From Pseudomonas lactis (lineage in GTDB: Bacteria; Pseudomonadota; Gammaproteobacteria; Pseudomonadales; Pseudomonadaceae): DNA of 64,000 nt. The stretch's first letter is position 1; every line of letters begins with the position of its first letter. The notes under the pieces were generated by a model. It did no database searches. It saw only the letters and a program-made list of their open reading frames with translations, and was not told the origin of the DNA. Positions 17,645 to 26,959 of this stretch are shown here, in pieces. The position numbers were made by a program, and so were the translations under genes. The stretch is taken from NCBI RefSeq assembly GCF_001439845.1, contig NZ_JYLO01000008.1, forward strand, positions 310,001 to 374,000, given 5' to 3'.

Positions 17645-18703
17645 ATGTCTACTGCGCTGCCGCCCCGTGGCCGGGGTACGGCCACCAACCTGCACAATCG
17701 GTTTGCACCCACCGTCAGCGTGGCCGAGGACGACGGTTGGTACCAGGAAGTGCCGCCGACCCAAGGCACCGAAGTGCGTATCGAAACGGCCAAGACCATC
17801 ATCACCCGCAACAACTCGCCGGACTTGCCGTTTGATCGGTCCATCAACCCGTATCGCGGTTGTGAGCATGGTTGCATCTACTGCTATGCGCGGCCCAGCC
17901 ATGCCTATTGGGACATGTCGCCCGGGCTGGACTTTGAAACCAAATTGATTGCCAAGAGCAACGCGGCTGATGTGCTGGAGCAGCAGTTGTCCAAGCCGGG
18001 CTACGTGTGCGCACCGATCAACCTGGGCTCCAATACCGATCCGTACCAGCCAATCGAGCGTGAATACCGGATTACCCGGCAAACCCTTGAGGTACTGCTG
18101 CGCTACCGGCACCCGGTGACCATCATCACCAAGGGTTCGTTGATCCTGCGTGACCTCGACTTGCTGACCGAGTTGGCCCGCCAGCGCCTGGTGGCGGTGA
18201 TGATCAGCCTCACCAGCCTGGACGACGAGCTCAAGCGCATCCTGGAACCGCGCACGGCAGCGCCCAAGGCGCGGCTGCGGGCGATTCGGGTAATGCGCGA
18301 CGCGGGTATCCCGGTGGGCGTGCTGTGCTCGCCAATGATCCCGATGATCAACGACAGCGAGCTGGAGAGCCTGCTTACCGAAGCTCACGCGGCCGGCGCA
18401 CAAAGCGCGGCGTATATGATGCTGCGCCTGCCGTTGGAGGTGGCGCCGTTGTTCGAGGAGTGGCTGGTGGCCCATTACCCCCAGCGAGCGGCCCATGTGA
18501 TGAGCCTGGTGCGCCAGGTACGCGGGGGTGAGGTGTATGACAGCCGGTTTGGCGTGCGCATGCGCGGTGAGGGGCCGTTTGCCGATTTGCTGGCGCAGCG
18601 GTTCACCAAGGCAATCAAACGCCTGGGGCTGAATCGGCGGGAAGGGTTCAACCTCGATTGCACGGCGTTTTGCCCACCGGGCAGGCAGATGGCTTTGTTG
18701 TAG
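17645..18703 (+). CDS. SOS-linked radical SAM protein (PA0069 / Rv2578c family)
   Basis: The product has 352 residues. The radical SAM cluster motif is CEHGCIYC (Cys73, Cys77, Cys80), followed by YARPSHAYWD. The family is distantly related to spore photoproduct lyase (SplB-like), but no activity is proven. The start is 15 bases from a consensus LexA box, and the P. aeruginosa homologue is reported as LexA-controlled, which suggests a role in DNA damage. It is a single-gene unit; nothing recognisable lies in the 228 bases after it. Confidence 0.9.
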   Translation: MSTALPPRGRGTATNLHNRFAPTVSVAEDDGWYQEVPPTQGTEVRIETAKTIITRNNSPDLPFDRSINPYRGCEHGCIYCYARPSHAYWDMSPGLDFETKLIAKSNAADVLEQQLSKPGYVCAPINLGSNTDPYQPIEREYRITRQTLEVLLRYRHPVTIITKGSLILRDLDLLTELARQRLVAVMISLTSLDDELKRILEPRTAAPKARLRAIRVMRDAGIPVGVLCSPMIPMINDSELESLLTEAHAAGAQSAAYMMLRLPLEVAPLFEEWLVAHYPQRAAHVMSLVRQVRGGEVYDSRFGVRMRGEGPFADLLAQRFTKAIKRLGLNRREGFNLDCTAFCPPGRQMALL

Positions 18704-18931
18704 ACTGAGGGAAAGACGTGCACCTTTGCTATAGCAATAGTCGCGTTTTGACATCACTGAAACCCGCGTTCTAGAGCGGTTCATTCAGTTTGAGTTAAGT
18801 TTCGGCGGTTACCTTGTTCAGCGAGTGACTGATGAGTCGGCGGCCTGGCCGGTGCTTGTTTTACAACTATTTCACCGCCATGGCGTCGAACTGACCTGAA
18901 CCCTCCCCTGCATTGATCAAGAGGATGAATC

Positions 18932-19663
18932 ATGAGTGACAAGGATAAACAGCCGTTGGCTGCGTCGGCTTCAGCCCCTCAGGTGGCGGAATCCGCCGAT
19001 GCAGCGCTGCAGCATATCGTTGACGGCTTTTTGCATTTCCATCACGACGTCTTCCCCCAGCAGGAAGAACTCTTCAAGAAACTCGCCACTGCCCAGAGCC
19101 CACGGGCAATGTTCATCACCTGCGCCGACTCGCGCATCGTGCCCGAGCTGATCACTCAAAGCTCCCCAGGCGACCTGTTCGTGACCCGTAACGTCGGTAA
19201 CGTGGTGCCGCCCTACGGCCAGATGAACGGCGGTGTTTCCACCGCTATCGAGTACGCGGTGCTCGCCCTTGGCGTACAGCACATCATCGTGTGCGGGCAT
19301 TCGGACTGCGGCGCCATGCGTGCCGTGCTCAACCCCGACAGCCTGGAAAAGATGCCGACGGTCAAAGCCTGGCTGCGTCACGCCGAGGTCGCCAAGACCA
19401 TGGTCCATGACAACTGCGACTGCGCCAACGAAGGCGAGAGCATGGCGGTGCTGACCGAAGAAAACGTCATCGCCCAACTGCAACACTTGCGCACCCACCC
19501 TTCCGTGGCTTCGCGCATGGCCAATGGTCATTTGTTTATCCATGGTTGGATCTACAACATCGAGACCAGCGAAATTCGGGCCTACGATGCGGACAAGGCG
19601 GCGTTCCGACCGCTGAACGGCACCGAGCCGATCCCTTCAGCGACGCCTAAAGCGCGCTTCTAA
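18932..19663 (+). CDS. Beta-class carbonic anhydrase
   Basis: This enzyme interconverts CO2 and bicarbonate. It has 243 residues. The zinc ligands are Cys64 (TCADSRIV; Asp66 is the gating Asp), His123 and Cys126 (VCGHSDCGAM). It lies 85 bases upstream of a SulP transporter, the usual partner, so hydration and bicarbonate uptake are probably linked. AAGAGGATG gives the ribosome site. Confidence 0.95.
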   Translation: MSDKDKQPLAASASAPQVAESADAALQHIVDGFLHFHHDVFPQQEELFKKLATAQSPRAMFITCADSRIVPELITQSSPGDLFVTRNVGNVVPPYGQMNGGVSTAIEYAVLALGVQHIIVCGHSDCGAMRAVLNPDSLEKMPTVKAWLRHAEVAKTMVHDNCDCANEGESMAVLTEENVIAQLQHLRTHPSVASRMANGHLFIHGWIYNIETSEIRAYDADKAAFRPLNGTEPIPSATPKARF

Positions 19664-19748
19664 AACACTTCCCTGCCGGGTAATGCGGTGGCTGCCATGG
19701 ATGCAGCCAGGCTTTACCGCGCCCGGCGAATGCCTCGGGAGAGTCATC

Positions 19749-21290
19749 ATGCGTGCTGCTCAATTGAAAGCTGTATTGCCACGGGAGCTGCTCGCCTCGG
19801 TGGTTGTTTTTCTGGTCGCCTTGCCACTGTGCATGGGCATCGCGATTGCGTCCGGCATGCCGCCGGCCAAGGGCCTGATCACGGGCATCATCGGTGGCCT
19901 GGTGGTGGGCTGGCTGGCCGGCTCGCCGCTGCAAGTCAGCGGCCCGGCGGCGGGTCTGGCGGTGTTGGTGTTCGAGTTGGTGCGCCAGCACGGCATGCTG
20001 ATGCTGGGGCCGATCCTGCTGCTGGCCGGCTTCCTGCAATTGGTGGCCGGGCGTTTGCGCCTGGGCTGCTGGTTTCGCGTCACCGCGCCGGCGGTAGTCT
20101 ATGGCATGTTGGCCGGGATTGGCGTGTTGATCGTGTTGTCGCAGATTCATGTGATGCTCGACGGCGCGCCCAAGCCGTCCGGGCTGGATAACCTGGCAGG
20201 CTTCCCGGCAGCGTTGGCTGAAGCAATTCCGACCTTCGGCGGCGGGCTCGGTTGGCAGGCTGGCGTGCTCGGCCTGTCGACGATGTTGGTGATGTACCTG
20301 TGGGACAAATTCCGCCCGCAACCACTACGGTTTGTGCCTGGCGCGTTGCTTGGCGTGGGCCTGGCGACCGTCGCCAGCCTGGTCCTGGCGCTGCAGGTCA
20401 AGCGCGTGGAGGTCCCGGAAAACCTTGCGGACGCTATCGACTGGCTGCGCCCCAGCGACCTGCTGAACCTGGCTGACCCACAGCTGTTGATCGCGGCGTT
20501 CGCCGTAGCGTTTATTGCCAGTGCCGAAACCCTGCTGTCTGCCGCAGCGGTGGACCGCATGCACAGTGGTCAACGTTCCGACTTCGATAAGGAATTGTCG
20601 GCCCAAGGTGTGGGCAACATGCTCTGCGGCCTAGTGGGAGCATTGCCCATGACCGGCGTGATCGTGCGCAGCTCGGCTAACGTCCAGGCCGGGGCAACCA
20701 CGCGTCTGTCGGCGATGTTCCATGGCCTGTGGCTGCTGGGTTTCGTGCTCTTGCTGTCGAGCGTGCTGCAGAGCATTCCGGTCGCGAGCCTGGCGGGTGT
20801 GCTGGTGTACACCGGCATCAAGCTGGTAGACGTCAAGGCGTTCAAGGCGCTGGGGCGCTATGGTCGGATGCCGATGTTCACCTATGCGGCCACCGCGCTG
20901 GCAATCATCTTTACCGATTTGCTGACCGGCGTGCTGGTGGGCTTTGGGCTGACGCTGGTGAAGTTGGCGTTCAAGGCGTCGCGTCTTAAAGTCAGCCTTG
21001 TTGACCTGCCTCAGGAAGGTGAAATGGAGCTGCGTTTGACGGGGGCGGCGACCTTTCTGAAGGTGCCGGCGTTGACTCAGGTGCTGTCGGCGGTGCCTGC
21101 GGGGACCACCTTGCATGTGCCGCTGAGTAACTTGAGTTACATCGACCACTCTTGCCTGGAGTTGCTGGAAGAATGGGGCCGGGCCAATGCAGCCAAGGGC
21201 TCGACGTTGGTGATCGAGGCGCGTGGGTTGAAGCGTCGGCTGGAAGGTCGGGTGAGAACGACAGTGGGGATCGGCTCAGCGCCTGCCTGA
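19749..21290 (+). CDS. SulP-family anion (probably bicarbonate) transporter with STAS domain
   Basis: The 513 residues include about a dozen membrane segments, beginning LLASVVVFLVALPLCMGIAI, with the SulP signature region ISGPAAG-like (QVSGPAAGLAVLVF), and a C-terminal STAS domain (about 430-513, NLSYIDHSCLELLEEW). I chose the ATG at 19749 over an open frame to 19683 because it opens directly on the first cytoplasmic helix and has GGGAGAG upstream. Pairing with the carbonic anhydrase points to bicarbonate; sulfate remains possible. Confidence 0.88.
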   Translation: MRAAQLKAVLPRELLASVVVFLVALPLCMGIAIASGMPPAKGLITGIIGGLVVGWLAGSPLQVSGPAAGLAVLVFELVRQHGMLMLGPILLLAGFLQLVAGRLRLGCWFRVTAPAVVYGMLAGIGVLIVLSQIHVMLDGAPKPSGLDNLAGFPAALAEAIPTFGGGLGWQAGVLGLSTMLVMYLWDKFRPQPLRFVPGALLGVGLATVASLVLALQVKRVEVPENLADAIDWLRPSDLLNLADPQLLIAAFAVAFIASAETLLSAAAVDRMHSGQRSDFDKELSAQGVGNMLCGLVGALPMTGVIVRSSANVQAGATTRLSAMFHGLWLLGFVLLLSSVLQSIPVASLAGVLVYTGIKLVDVKAFKALGRYGRMPMFTYAATALAIIFTDLLTGVLVGFGLTLVKLAFKASRLKVSLVDLPQEGEMELRLTGAATFLKVPALTQVLSAVPAGTTLHVPLSNLSYIDHSCLELLEEWGRANAAKGSTLVIEARGLKRRLEGRVRTTVGIGSAPA

Positions 21291-21320
21291 CCCCTCAAAA
21301 AACTGTGGGAGCCGGACGAT

Positions 21321-21968
21321 TTACGCAGGTTGATCCAGCGACAGCTCAACCCCAAGCTGGCGCGACAGGCACGGCCAGCGCTTCCAGGACGCTTCGGTCT
21401 GCGGGCTCTTGAGCTGCTCGCGATAGGCCTCGACCGACTCCAGCGCAAAGCTTTCCTCGTTAAGCATCTCATCCACCGCCAGGTGCACGGCTTCATCCAA
21501 CTGGTTGGCGAAGTCTTCGCCGATCAGTTGATGGGCGATCACGTTGGCCACGGTGGTATCCGCTGGAATCAACGGCTGGCCGAAATGCTTGATGTACAGG
21601 TCGTTCACTTCTTCGACCAGGCGATGCGCCAGGTAGGCCTCATCCAGCAGGCCATCAAGGCCGTCGTGGCCGGCCAGAATCGCTGGCGGCTGCAGGAAGA
21701 AATGTTCAGCGATTTTCAGTACTGGTTTGATCTGGCTTTCAATCCCGGCCTCACGGGCCACGTCATTGGCAGCGTCGAGCAAATCAGGAACCAGGTCGAT
21801 GTAGGCAGTCACAAAGCGCGTCATGACGATGTTGCGATCACCGTCTGCCAGAGAAATGGCCGAGTGCAGGTGCGGCAATTGTTGTTCCAACTGAATGGCA
21901 AGTTGGCCGGTGGTGGCTTCGTGTTGATGGGCACGGGAAATCTGCTCGCGCAATGCGGCGGTGTTCAT
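21321..21968 (-). CDS. Conserved hypothetical protein, all-helical
   Basis: I do not recognise a named family in these 215 residues. The protein looks soluble and mostly helical (LREQISRAHQHEATTGQLAI, DLVPDLLDAANDVAREAG, LDGLLDEAYLAHRLVEEV), with no signal peptide. A gene of similar size sits between the SulP and coxB genes in P. aeruginosa. It converges on the SulP gene. The ATG at 21968 is preceded by a GGAGC-like signal. Confidence 0.75.
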   Translation of the reverse strand: MNTAALREQISRAHQHEATTGQLAIQLEQQLPHLHSAISLADGDRNIVMTRFVTAYIDLVPDLLDAANDVAREAGIESQIKPVLKIAEHFFLQPPAILAGHDGLDGLLDEAYLAHRLVEEVNDLYIKHFGQPLIPADTTVANVIAHQLIGEDFANQLDEAVHLAVDEMLNEESFALESVEAYREQLKSPQTEASWKRWPCLSRQLGVELSLDQPA

Positions 21969-22337
21969 GAGGGCTCCAGTGAAGCAGGCGTAGGAAAAGG
22001 GAAAAGACAAGGTAGTTCGTTTATACGAGCGCCTAAGACGCATTTGTCATAATTATTTCATGGTTATAGGCAGGGGTTATATCGAAATGCCATCGTTCGT
22101 CGGATAAACGATTCCGCCGCCCATTTTACGGGCTCCGTCTGTCTGTTTCTATTCATTTGCCCCCACACATTGCGGGGTTGCTACGGCTGTCTATACTCGA
22201 TTTTGTACGCAATTAGCTGATGACGCCCAACTGCATGACGCAGGCAAGGCTTGGCGGTTGTAAGCAGTATGGAAGCCGCTCCCTTCGCCGCAGGTGCAAA
22301 CCGGCGGGATAACAAGAAACATAAAGGGGAACCCGCA
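21969..22337. other. Intergenic region upstream of the cox cluster
   Basis: These 369 bases hold no convincing ORF, repeat or terminator. They must contain the promoters of the divergent gene at 21968 and of coxB. The aa3 oxidase of P. aeruginosa is RpoS-dependent, but I see no clear RpoS signature here. Confidence 0.5.
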
Positions 22338-23465
22338 ATGACGCGACATCCACACGTTTGGATGGGCCTCCTGGTGTGGTCGGTATTCGGCCAGGCGCAC
22401 GCCGCCTGGACCACGAATATGGCGCCAGGGGCTACTGAAGTCAGCCACGCTGTGTTTGACCTGCACATGACCATTTTCTGGATTTGTGTGGTGATCGGCA
22501 TCGTCGTGTTTGGCGCGATGTTCTGGTCGATGATCCTGCACCGCCGGTCCACGGGCCAGGTAGCGGCCAAGTTCCACGAAAGCACCACCGTGGAAATCCT
22601 CTGGACCGTGGTGCCCTTGCTGATTCTGGTGGCCATGGCCATTCCGGCCACCAAGACCCTGATCAACATTTACGACAGCAGTGAATCGGATATCGATATC
22701 CAGGTCACCGGCTATCAGTGGAAGTGGCATTACAAATACCTGGGGCAGGATGTGGAGTTCTTCAGCAACCTGGCCACGCCCGCCGAGCAGATCCATAACC
22801 AGGCTACCAAGGGTGAACACTACCTGTTGGAAGTCGACCAGCCGCTGGTATTGCCGGTGGGTGCCAAGGTGCGCTTTCTGGTGACCGCCGCCGATGTGAT
22901 CCACTCATGGTGGGTACCGGCCTTCGCGGTCAAGCGCGACGCCATCCCCGGCTTCGTCAACGAGGCCTGGACCCGCGTCGAGAAGCCCGGCATCTATCGT
23001 GGCCAGTGCGCCGAACTGTGTGGCAAGGACCATGGCTTCATGCCCATCGTGGTTGAGGTCAAGTCCAAGGCTGACTACGACACCTGGCTGGGCGAGCGCA
23101 AGGAGGAGGCGGCCAAGCTCAAGGAACTGACCTCCAAGGAGTGGACACTGGACGAACTGGTGGCTCGTGGCGACAAGGTCTATCACACCACCTGCGTGGC
23201 CTGTCACCAAGCCGAGGGCCAAGGCTTGCCACCGATGTTCCCGGCGCTCAAGGGCTCGAAAATCGCCACGGGGCCGGCCAAAGACCATCTGAGCATCGTG
23301 TATCACGGCAAGCCCGGCACCGCGATGGCAGCTTTCGGCAAGCAGCTCTCGGAAGTGGATATCGCCGCTGTGGTGACCTATGAGCGTAACGCCTGGGGTA
23401 ATAACAAAGGCGACATGGTCACGCCCAAAGACGTGCTGGCTCTGAAACAGGCCCAAAGCAAATGA
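22338..23465 (+). CDS. coxB: Cytochrome c oxidase subunit II with fused cytochrome c domain
   Basis: This 375-residue periplasm-facing subunit has a signal peptide (to about AHA, 23), two membrane helices, then the cupredoxin domain with the CuA site CAELCGKDHGFM (Cys224, Cys228). It ends in a cytochrome c domain with CVACH at 286-290, making the enzyme caa3-type. The ATG at 22338 follows AAAGGGGA. It is the first gene of the oxidase module. Confidence 0.96.
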   Translation: MTRHPHVWMGLLVWSVFGQAHAAWTTNMAPGATEVSHAVFDLHMTIFWICVVIGIVVFGAMFWSMILHRRSTGQVAAKFHESTTVEILWTVVPLLILVAMAIPATKTLINIYDSSESDIDIQVTGYQWKWHYKYLGQDVEFFSNLATPAEQIHNQATKGEHYLLEVDQPLVLPVGAKVRFLVTAADVIHSWWVPAFAVKRDAIPGFVNEAWTRVEKPGIYRGQCAELCGKDHGFMPIVVEVKSKADYDTWLGERKEEAAKLKELTSKEWTLDELVARGDKVYHTTCVACHQAEGQGLPPMFPALKGSKIATGPAKDHLSIVYHGKPGTAMAAFGKQLSEVDIAAVVTYERNAWGNNKGDMVTPKDVLALKQAQSK

Positions 23466-23523
23466 CTACTTTCATTGCCAATGCCCTGAATCGCCCCGCT
23501 CACTCGCTTGCAGGAGAACGGCC

Positions 23524-25107
23524 ATGAGCACTGTGATCGACCATGGTCATGCCGACCATGCCCACGGCCCCGCCAAGGGTCTGATGCGCTGGGTGCTGAC
23601 CACCAACCACAAAGACATCGGCACCATGTACCTGTGGTTCGCCTTCACCATGTTCCTGCTCGGTGGCTCGTTCGCCATGGTGATCCGCGCCGAGCTGTTC
23701 CAGCCGGGCCTGCAGATTGTGCAGCCGGCGTTCTTCAACCAGATGACCACCATGCACGGCCTGATCATGGTGTTCGGCGCAGTGATGCCGGCGTTCGTCG
23801 GCCTGGCCAACTGGATGATCCCGCTGATGATCGGCGCGCCGGACATGGCCCTGCCGCGCATGAACAATTTCAGTTTCTGGCTGCTGCCGGCGGCGTTTCT
23901 GCTGTTGGTGTCTACCTTGTTCACGCCCGGCGGTGGGCCGAACTTCGGCTGGACCTTTTACGCCCCGCTCTCCACCACCTATGCGCCGGAAAGCGTGACG
24001 TTCTTTATCTTTGCCATCCACCTGATGGGCATCAGTTCGATCATGGGCGCGATCAACGTGGTCGCCACCATCCTCAACCTGCGCGCGCCGGGCATGACCC
24101 TGATGAAAATGCCGCTGTTCGTGTGGACCTGGCTGATCACCGCGTTCCTGCTGATCGCGGTGATGCCGGTACTGGCGGGCTGCGTGACCATGATGCTGAT
24201 GGATATCCACTTCGGCACCAGCTTCTTCAGCGCGGCCGGTGGTGGCGATCCGGTGCTGTTCCAGCATGTGTTCTGGTTCTTCGGGCATCCCGAGGTGTAC
24301 ATCATGATCCTGCCGGCCTTTGGCGCGGTCAGCTCGATCATCCCGACCTTCTCGCGCAAGCCGCTGTTCGGTTACACCTCGATGGTCTACGCCACCGCGA
24401 GCATCGCGTTCCTGTCATTCATCGTGTGGGCACACCATATGTTCGTGGTGGGCATTCCGCTGGTGGGTGAGCTGTTCTTCATGTACGCCACCCTGCTGAT
24501 CGCCGTACCCACGGGGGTGAAGGTATTCAACTGGGTCAGCACCATGTGGCAAGGCTCACTGACGTTCGAGACGCCGATGTTGTTTGCGGTGGCCTTTGTG
24601 ATCCTGTTCACCATCGGCGGCTTCTCCGGGCTGATGCTGGCGATTGCCCCGGCGGACTTTCAGTACCACGACACCTACTTTGTGGTGGCGCATTTCCATT
24701 ACGTACTGGTGCCCGGCGCGATCTTCGGGATCTTCGCCTCGGCCTACTACTGGCTGCCGAAATGGACCGGCCACATGTACGACGAAACCCTGGGCAAACT
24801 GCATTTCTGGTTGTCTTTCGTGGGCATGAACATGGCGTTCTTCCCCATGCACTTCGTGGGGCTGGCCGGTATGCCGCGTCGGGTGCCGGACTACAACCTG
24901 CAGTTCGCTGACTTCAACATGGTCTCGTCCATCGGTGCCTTCATGTTCGGCGCCACGCAGATCTTCTTCCTGTTCATTGTCATCAAGTGCATCCGTGGCG
25001 GCCCGCCTGCGCCGGCCAAGCCCTGGGATGGCGCCGAAGGCCTGGAATGGAGCGTGCCCTCGCCCGCGCCGTATCACACCTTCACCACGCCGCCGGAGGT
25101 CAAATGA
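23524..25107 (+). CDS. coxA: Cytochrome c oxidase subunit I
   Basis: The catalytic subunit has 527 residues and twelve membrane helices. It contains the heme a and heme a3-CuB site: FFGHPEVYIMILPAFG (the HPEVY motif with the His-Tyr crosslink), AHHMFVVG, and HDTYFVVAHFHYVL near residues 380-393. It reduces O2 to water and pumps protons. It lies 58 bases after coxB. A REPIN separates it from ctaG. Confidence 0.97.
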   Translation: MSTVIDHGHADHAHGPAKGLMRWVLTTNHKDIGTMYLWFAFTMFLLGGSFAMVIRAELFQPGLQIVQPAFFNQMTTMHGLIMVFGAVMPAFVGLANWMIPLMIGAPDMALPRMNNFSFWLLPAAFLLLVSTLFTPGGGPNFGWTFYAPLSTTYAPESVTFFIFAIHLMGISSIMGAINVVATILNLRAPGMTLMKMPLFVWTWLITAFLLIAVMPVLAGCVTMMLMDIHFGTSFFSAAGGGDPVLFQHVFWFFGHPEVYIMILPAFGAVSSIIPTFSRKPLFGYTSMVYATASIAFLSFIVWAHHMFVVGIPLVGELFFMYATLLIAVPTGVKVFNWVSTMWQGSLTFETPMLFAVAFVILFTIGGFSGLMLAIAPADFQYHDTYFVVAHFHYVLVPGAIFGIFASAYYWLPKWTGHMYDETLGKLHFWLSFVGMNMAFFPMHFVGLAGMPRRVPDYNLQFADFNMVSSIGAFMFGATQIFFLFIVIKCIRGGPPAPAKPWDGAEGLEWSVPSPAPYHTFTTPPEVK

Positions 25108-25126
25108 AGCCCTCCCTATACTCCTC

Positions 25127-25218
25127 CTGTGGGAGCGGGCTTGCCCGCGATGGCGGTATGTCAGGCGCTGAATCTCCCGACTTTGAGGTCCTCATCGCAG
25201 GCAAGCCAGCTCCCACAG
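25127..25218. repeat. REPIN inside the cox operon
   Basis: Arms 25127-25152 and 25193-25218 (cores GTGGGAGCGGGCTTGC and GCAAGCCAGCTCCCAC) are imperfect complements. It fills the coxA-ctaG gap. Confidence 0.85.
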
Positions 25219-25242
25219 AAAGTCCAAAGCCAGGTGGGCGCC

Positions 25243-25794
25243 ATGGCTGACTCCGTACCGCTCAAGCGCCTGGTCACCCGTCTGCTGATTTTGGTGTTGG
25301 CGATGTTCGCCTTTGGCTTCGCCCTGGTGCCGATCTACGACGTGATGTGCAAGGCGTTCGGCATCAACGGCAAGACCGCCGGCCAGTACGAGGGCGAGCA
25401 AATGGTCGACCCCTCGCGCCAGGTGCGCGTGCAGTTTCTGTCCACCAACGCCATCGACATGGTCTGGGAATTTCATTCCAAGGCCGATGAGATTGTGGTC
25501 AACCCCGGAGCAGTCAACGAGATGCTGTTCGTGGCCTACAACCCCACCGATAAGCCGATGACCGCCCAGGCGATACCCAGCATTTCCCCGGCCGAGGCGG
25601 CGATGTACTTCCACAAGACCGAATGCTTTTGCTTCACCCAGCAAGTGTTGCAGCCCGGTGAGCGCATTGAGATGCCCGTACGTTTCATCGTCGATCGCGC
25701 GATGCCCAAGGATGTGAAGCATTTGACCCTGGCGTACACGCTGTTCGATATCACTGCGCGCCAGCCGCCCGTGGCCGTCAGGACCGGGGGCTAG
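25243..25794 (+). CDS. ctaG: Cytochrome c oxidase assembly protein CtaG/Cox11
   Basis: CtaG delivers copper to the CuB site of subunit I. It has 183 residues: one N-terminal membrane anchor (LVTRLLILVLAMFAFGFALV), then a periplasmic Ig-like domain with the copper motif CFCF (ECFCFTQQVL). YDVMCKAFGI is also a family feature. The start is placed just after the REPIN, at the ATG with AGGTGGG upstream; the longer frame would translate through the repeat. Confidence 0.95.
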   Translation: MADSVPLKRLVTRLLILVLAMFAFGFALVPIYDVMCKAFGINGKTAGQYEGEQMVDPSRQVRVQFLSTNAIDMVWEFHSKADEIVVNPGAVNEMLFVAYNPTDKPMTAQAIPSISPAEAAMYFHKTECFCFTQQVLQPGERIEMPVRFIVDRAMPKDVKHLTLAYTLFDITARQPPVAVRTGG

Positions 25795-25829
25795 CTACTG
25801 TTTGCCCCCTCAATCAGGAGAGCGAATAC

Positions 25830-26717
25830 ATGTCGACTCATGATACGTACTACGTACCGGCGCAAAGCAAATGGCCGATAATTGCCACGATTGGCCTGCT
25901 GGTCACCGTGTATGGCCTGGCCGTGTGGTTCAACGACTTGAAGGCCGCGCGGGCCGAATCCCACGGGCCGTGGATCTTTTTCGTCGGCGGTTTGCTGCTG
26001 GCCTACATGCTGTTTGGCTGGTTTGGCGCGGTGATCAAGGAAAGTCGTGCCGGGCTGTACAGCGCGCAGATGGACCGCTCGTTCCGCTGGGGCATGACCT
26101 GGTTCATCTTTTCGGAGGTGATGTTCTTCATCGCCTTTTTTGGTGCGCTGTTCTACGTGCGTGTCTGGGCCGGGCCTTGGTTGGCGGGCGAGGGCCCCAA
26201 GGGCATTGCCCATATGCTGTGGCCGAACTTTGAGTTTGCCTGGCCCCTGCTGAACAACCCCGACCCCAAGCTCTACCCAGCGCCCAAAGGCACCATCAGC
26301 CCCTGGGGCCTGCCGTTGGTCAACACCATCCTGCTGGTGAGCTCCAGCGTGACCATCACCATCGCCCACCATGCCCTGCGCAAAGGCCATCGCGGCGCGC
26401 TGAAACTCTGGCTGGCGATCACCGTGCTGCTGGGCCTGGCGTTTCTTGGGTTCCAGGCTGAGGAATACATCCACGCCTATAAAGAGTTGGGCCTTACCCT
26501 GGGCTCAGGCGTGTACGGCGCGACGTTCTTCATGCTCACGGGCTTTCACGGCGCCCACGTGACCATCGGCACCATTATTTTGTTTGTGATGCTGATGCGC
26601 ATCCTGCGTGGGCATTTCAATGCCGAGCACCAGTTCGGTTTCGAGGCGGCCAGTTGGTATTGGCACTTTGTGGACGTGGTGTGGATCGGGCTGTTTTTCT
26701 TTGTCTATGTGCTGTGA
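25830..26717 (+). CDS. coxC: Cytochrome c oxidase subunit III
   Basis: This 295-residue protein has seven membrane helices. FSEVMFFIAFFGALFYVRVW and FMLTGFHGAHVTIG are conserved features that line the lipid and proton-uptake face. AGGAGAG precedes the ATG. It ends six bases from the convergent DUF2909 gene. Confidence 0.95.
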   Translation: MSTHDTYYVPAQSKWPIIATIGLLVTVYGLAVWFNDLKAARAESHGPWIFFVGGLLLAYMLFGWFGAVIKESRAGLYSAQMDRSFRWGMTWFIFSEVMFFIAFFGALFYVRVWAGPWLAGEGPKGIAHMLWPNFEFAWPLLNNPDPKLYPAPKGTISPWGLPLVNTILLVSSSVTITIAHHALRKGHRGALKLWLAITVLLGLAFLGFQAEEYIHAYKELGLTLGSGVYGATFFMLTGFHGAHVTIGTIILFVMLMRILRGHFNAEHQFGFEAASWYWHFVDVVWIGLFFFVYVL

Positions 26718-26723
26718 CGCCGC

Positions 26724-26927
26724 TTACCACGGCGCATGAGAGACCAGTTGGCCGCTGAAAAAGCCCCAGGCGATCAAGCCCACGGTGATCACGGCCAGCG
26801 TGACACGCACAGTCAAGGCAGTGACGAGGCGGTTGGAGTTGCCCTCGTCCTTGACCAGGAAGAACAAGCCACTGAACAGGCTCACGACGGTCGCGATCAG
26901 CATCAGGGCAATGGCGGCTTTGAGCAT
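26724..26927 (-). CDS. DUF2909 twin-transmembrane protein
   Basis: The product has 67 residues and two membrane helices (AAIALMLIATVVSLFSGLFF and VRVTLAVITVGLIAWGFF) joined by a short polar loop. The family is regularly found in Pseudomonas cox clusters, but its role is unknown. It is encoded on the strand opposite to all other genes of the module. Confidence 0.88.
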   Translation of the reverse strand: MLKAAIALMLIATVVSLFSGLFFLVKDEGNSNRLVTALTVRVTLAVITVGLIAWGFFSGQLVSHAPW

Positions 26928-26959
26928 GGTCTGGCTCCGGGCTTATTGGGAGAGGGGCG

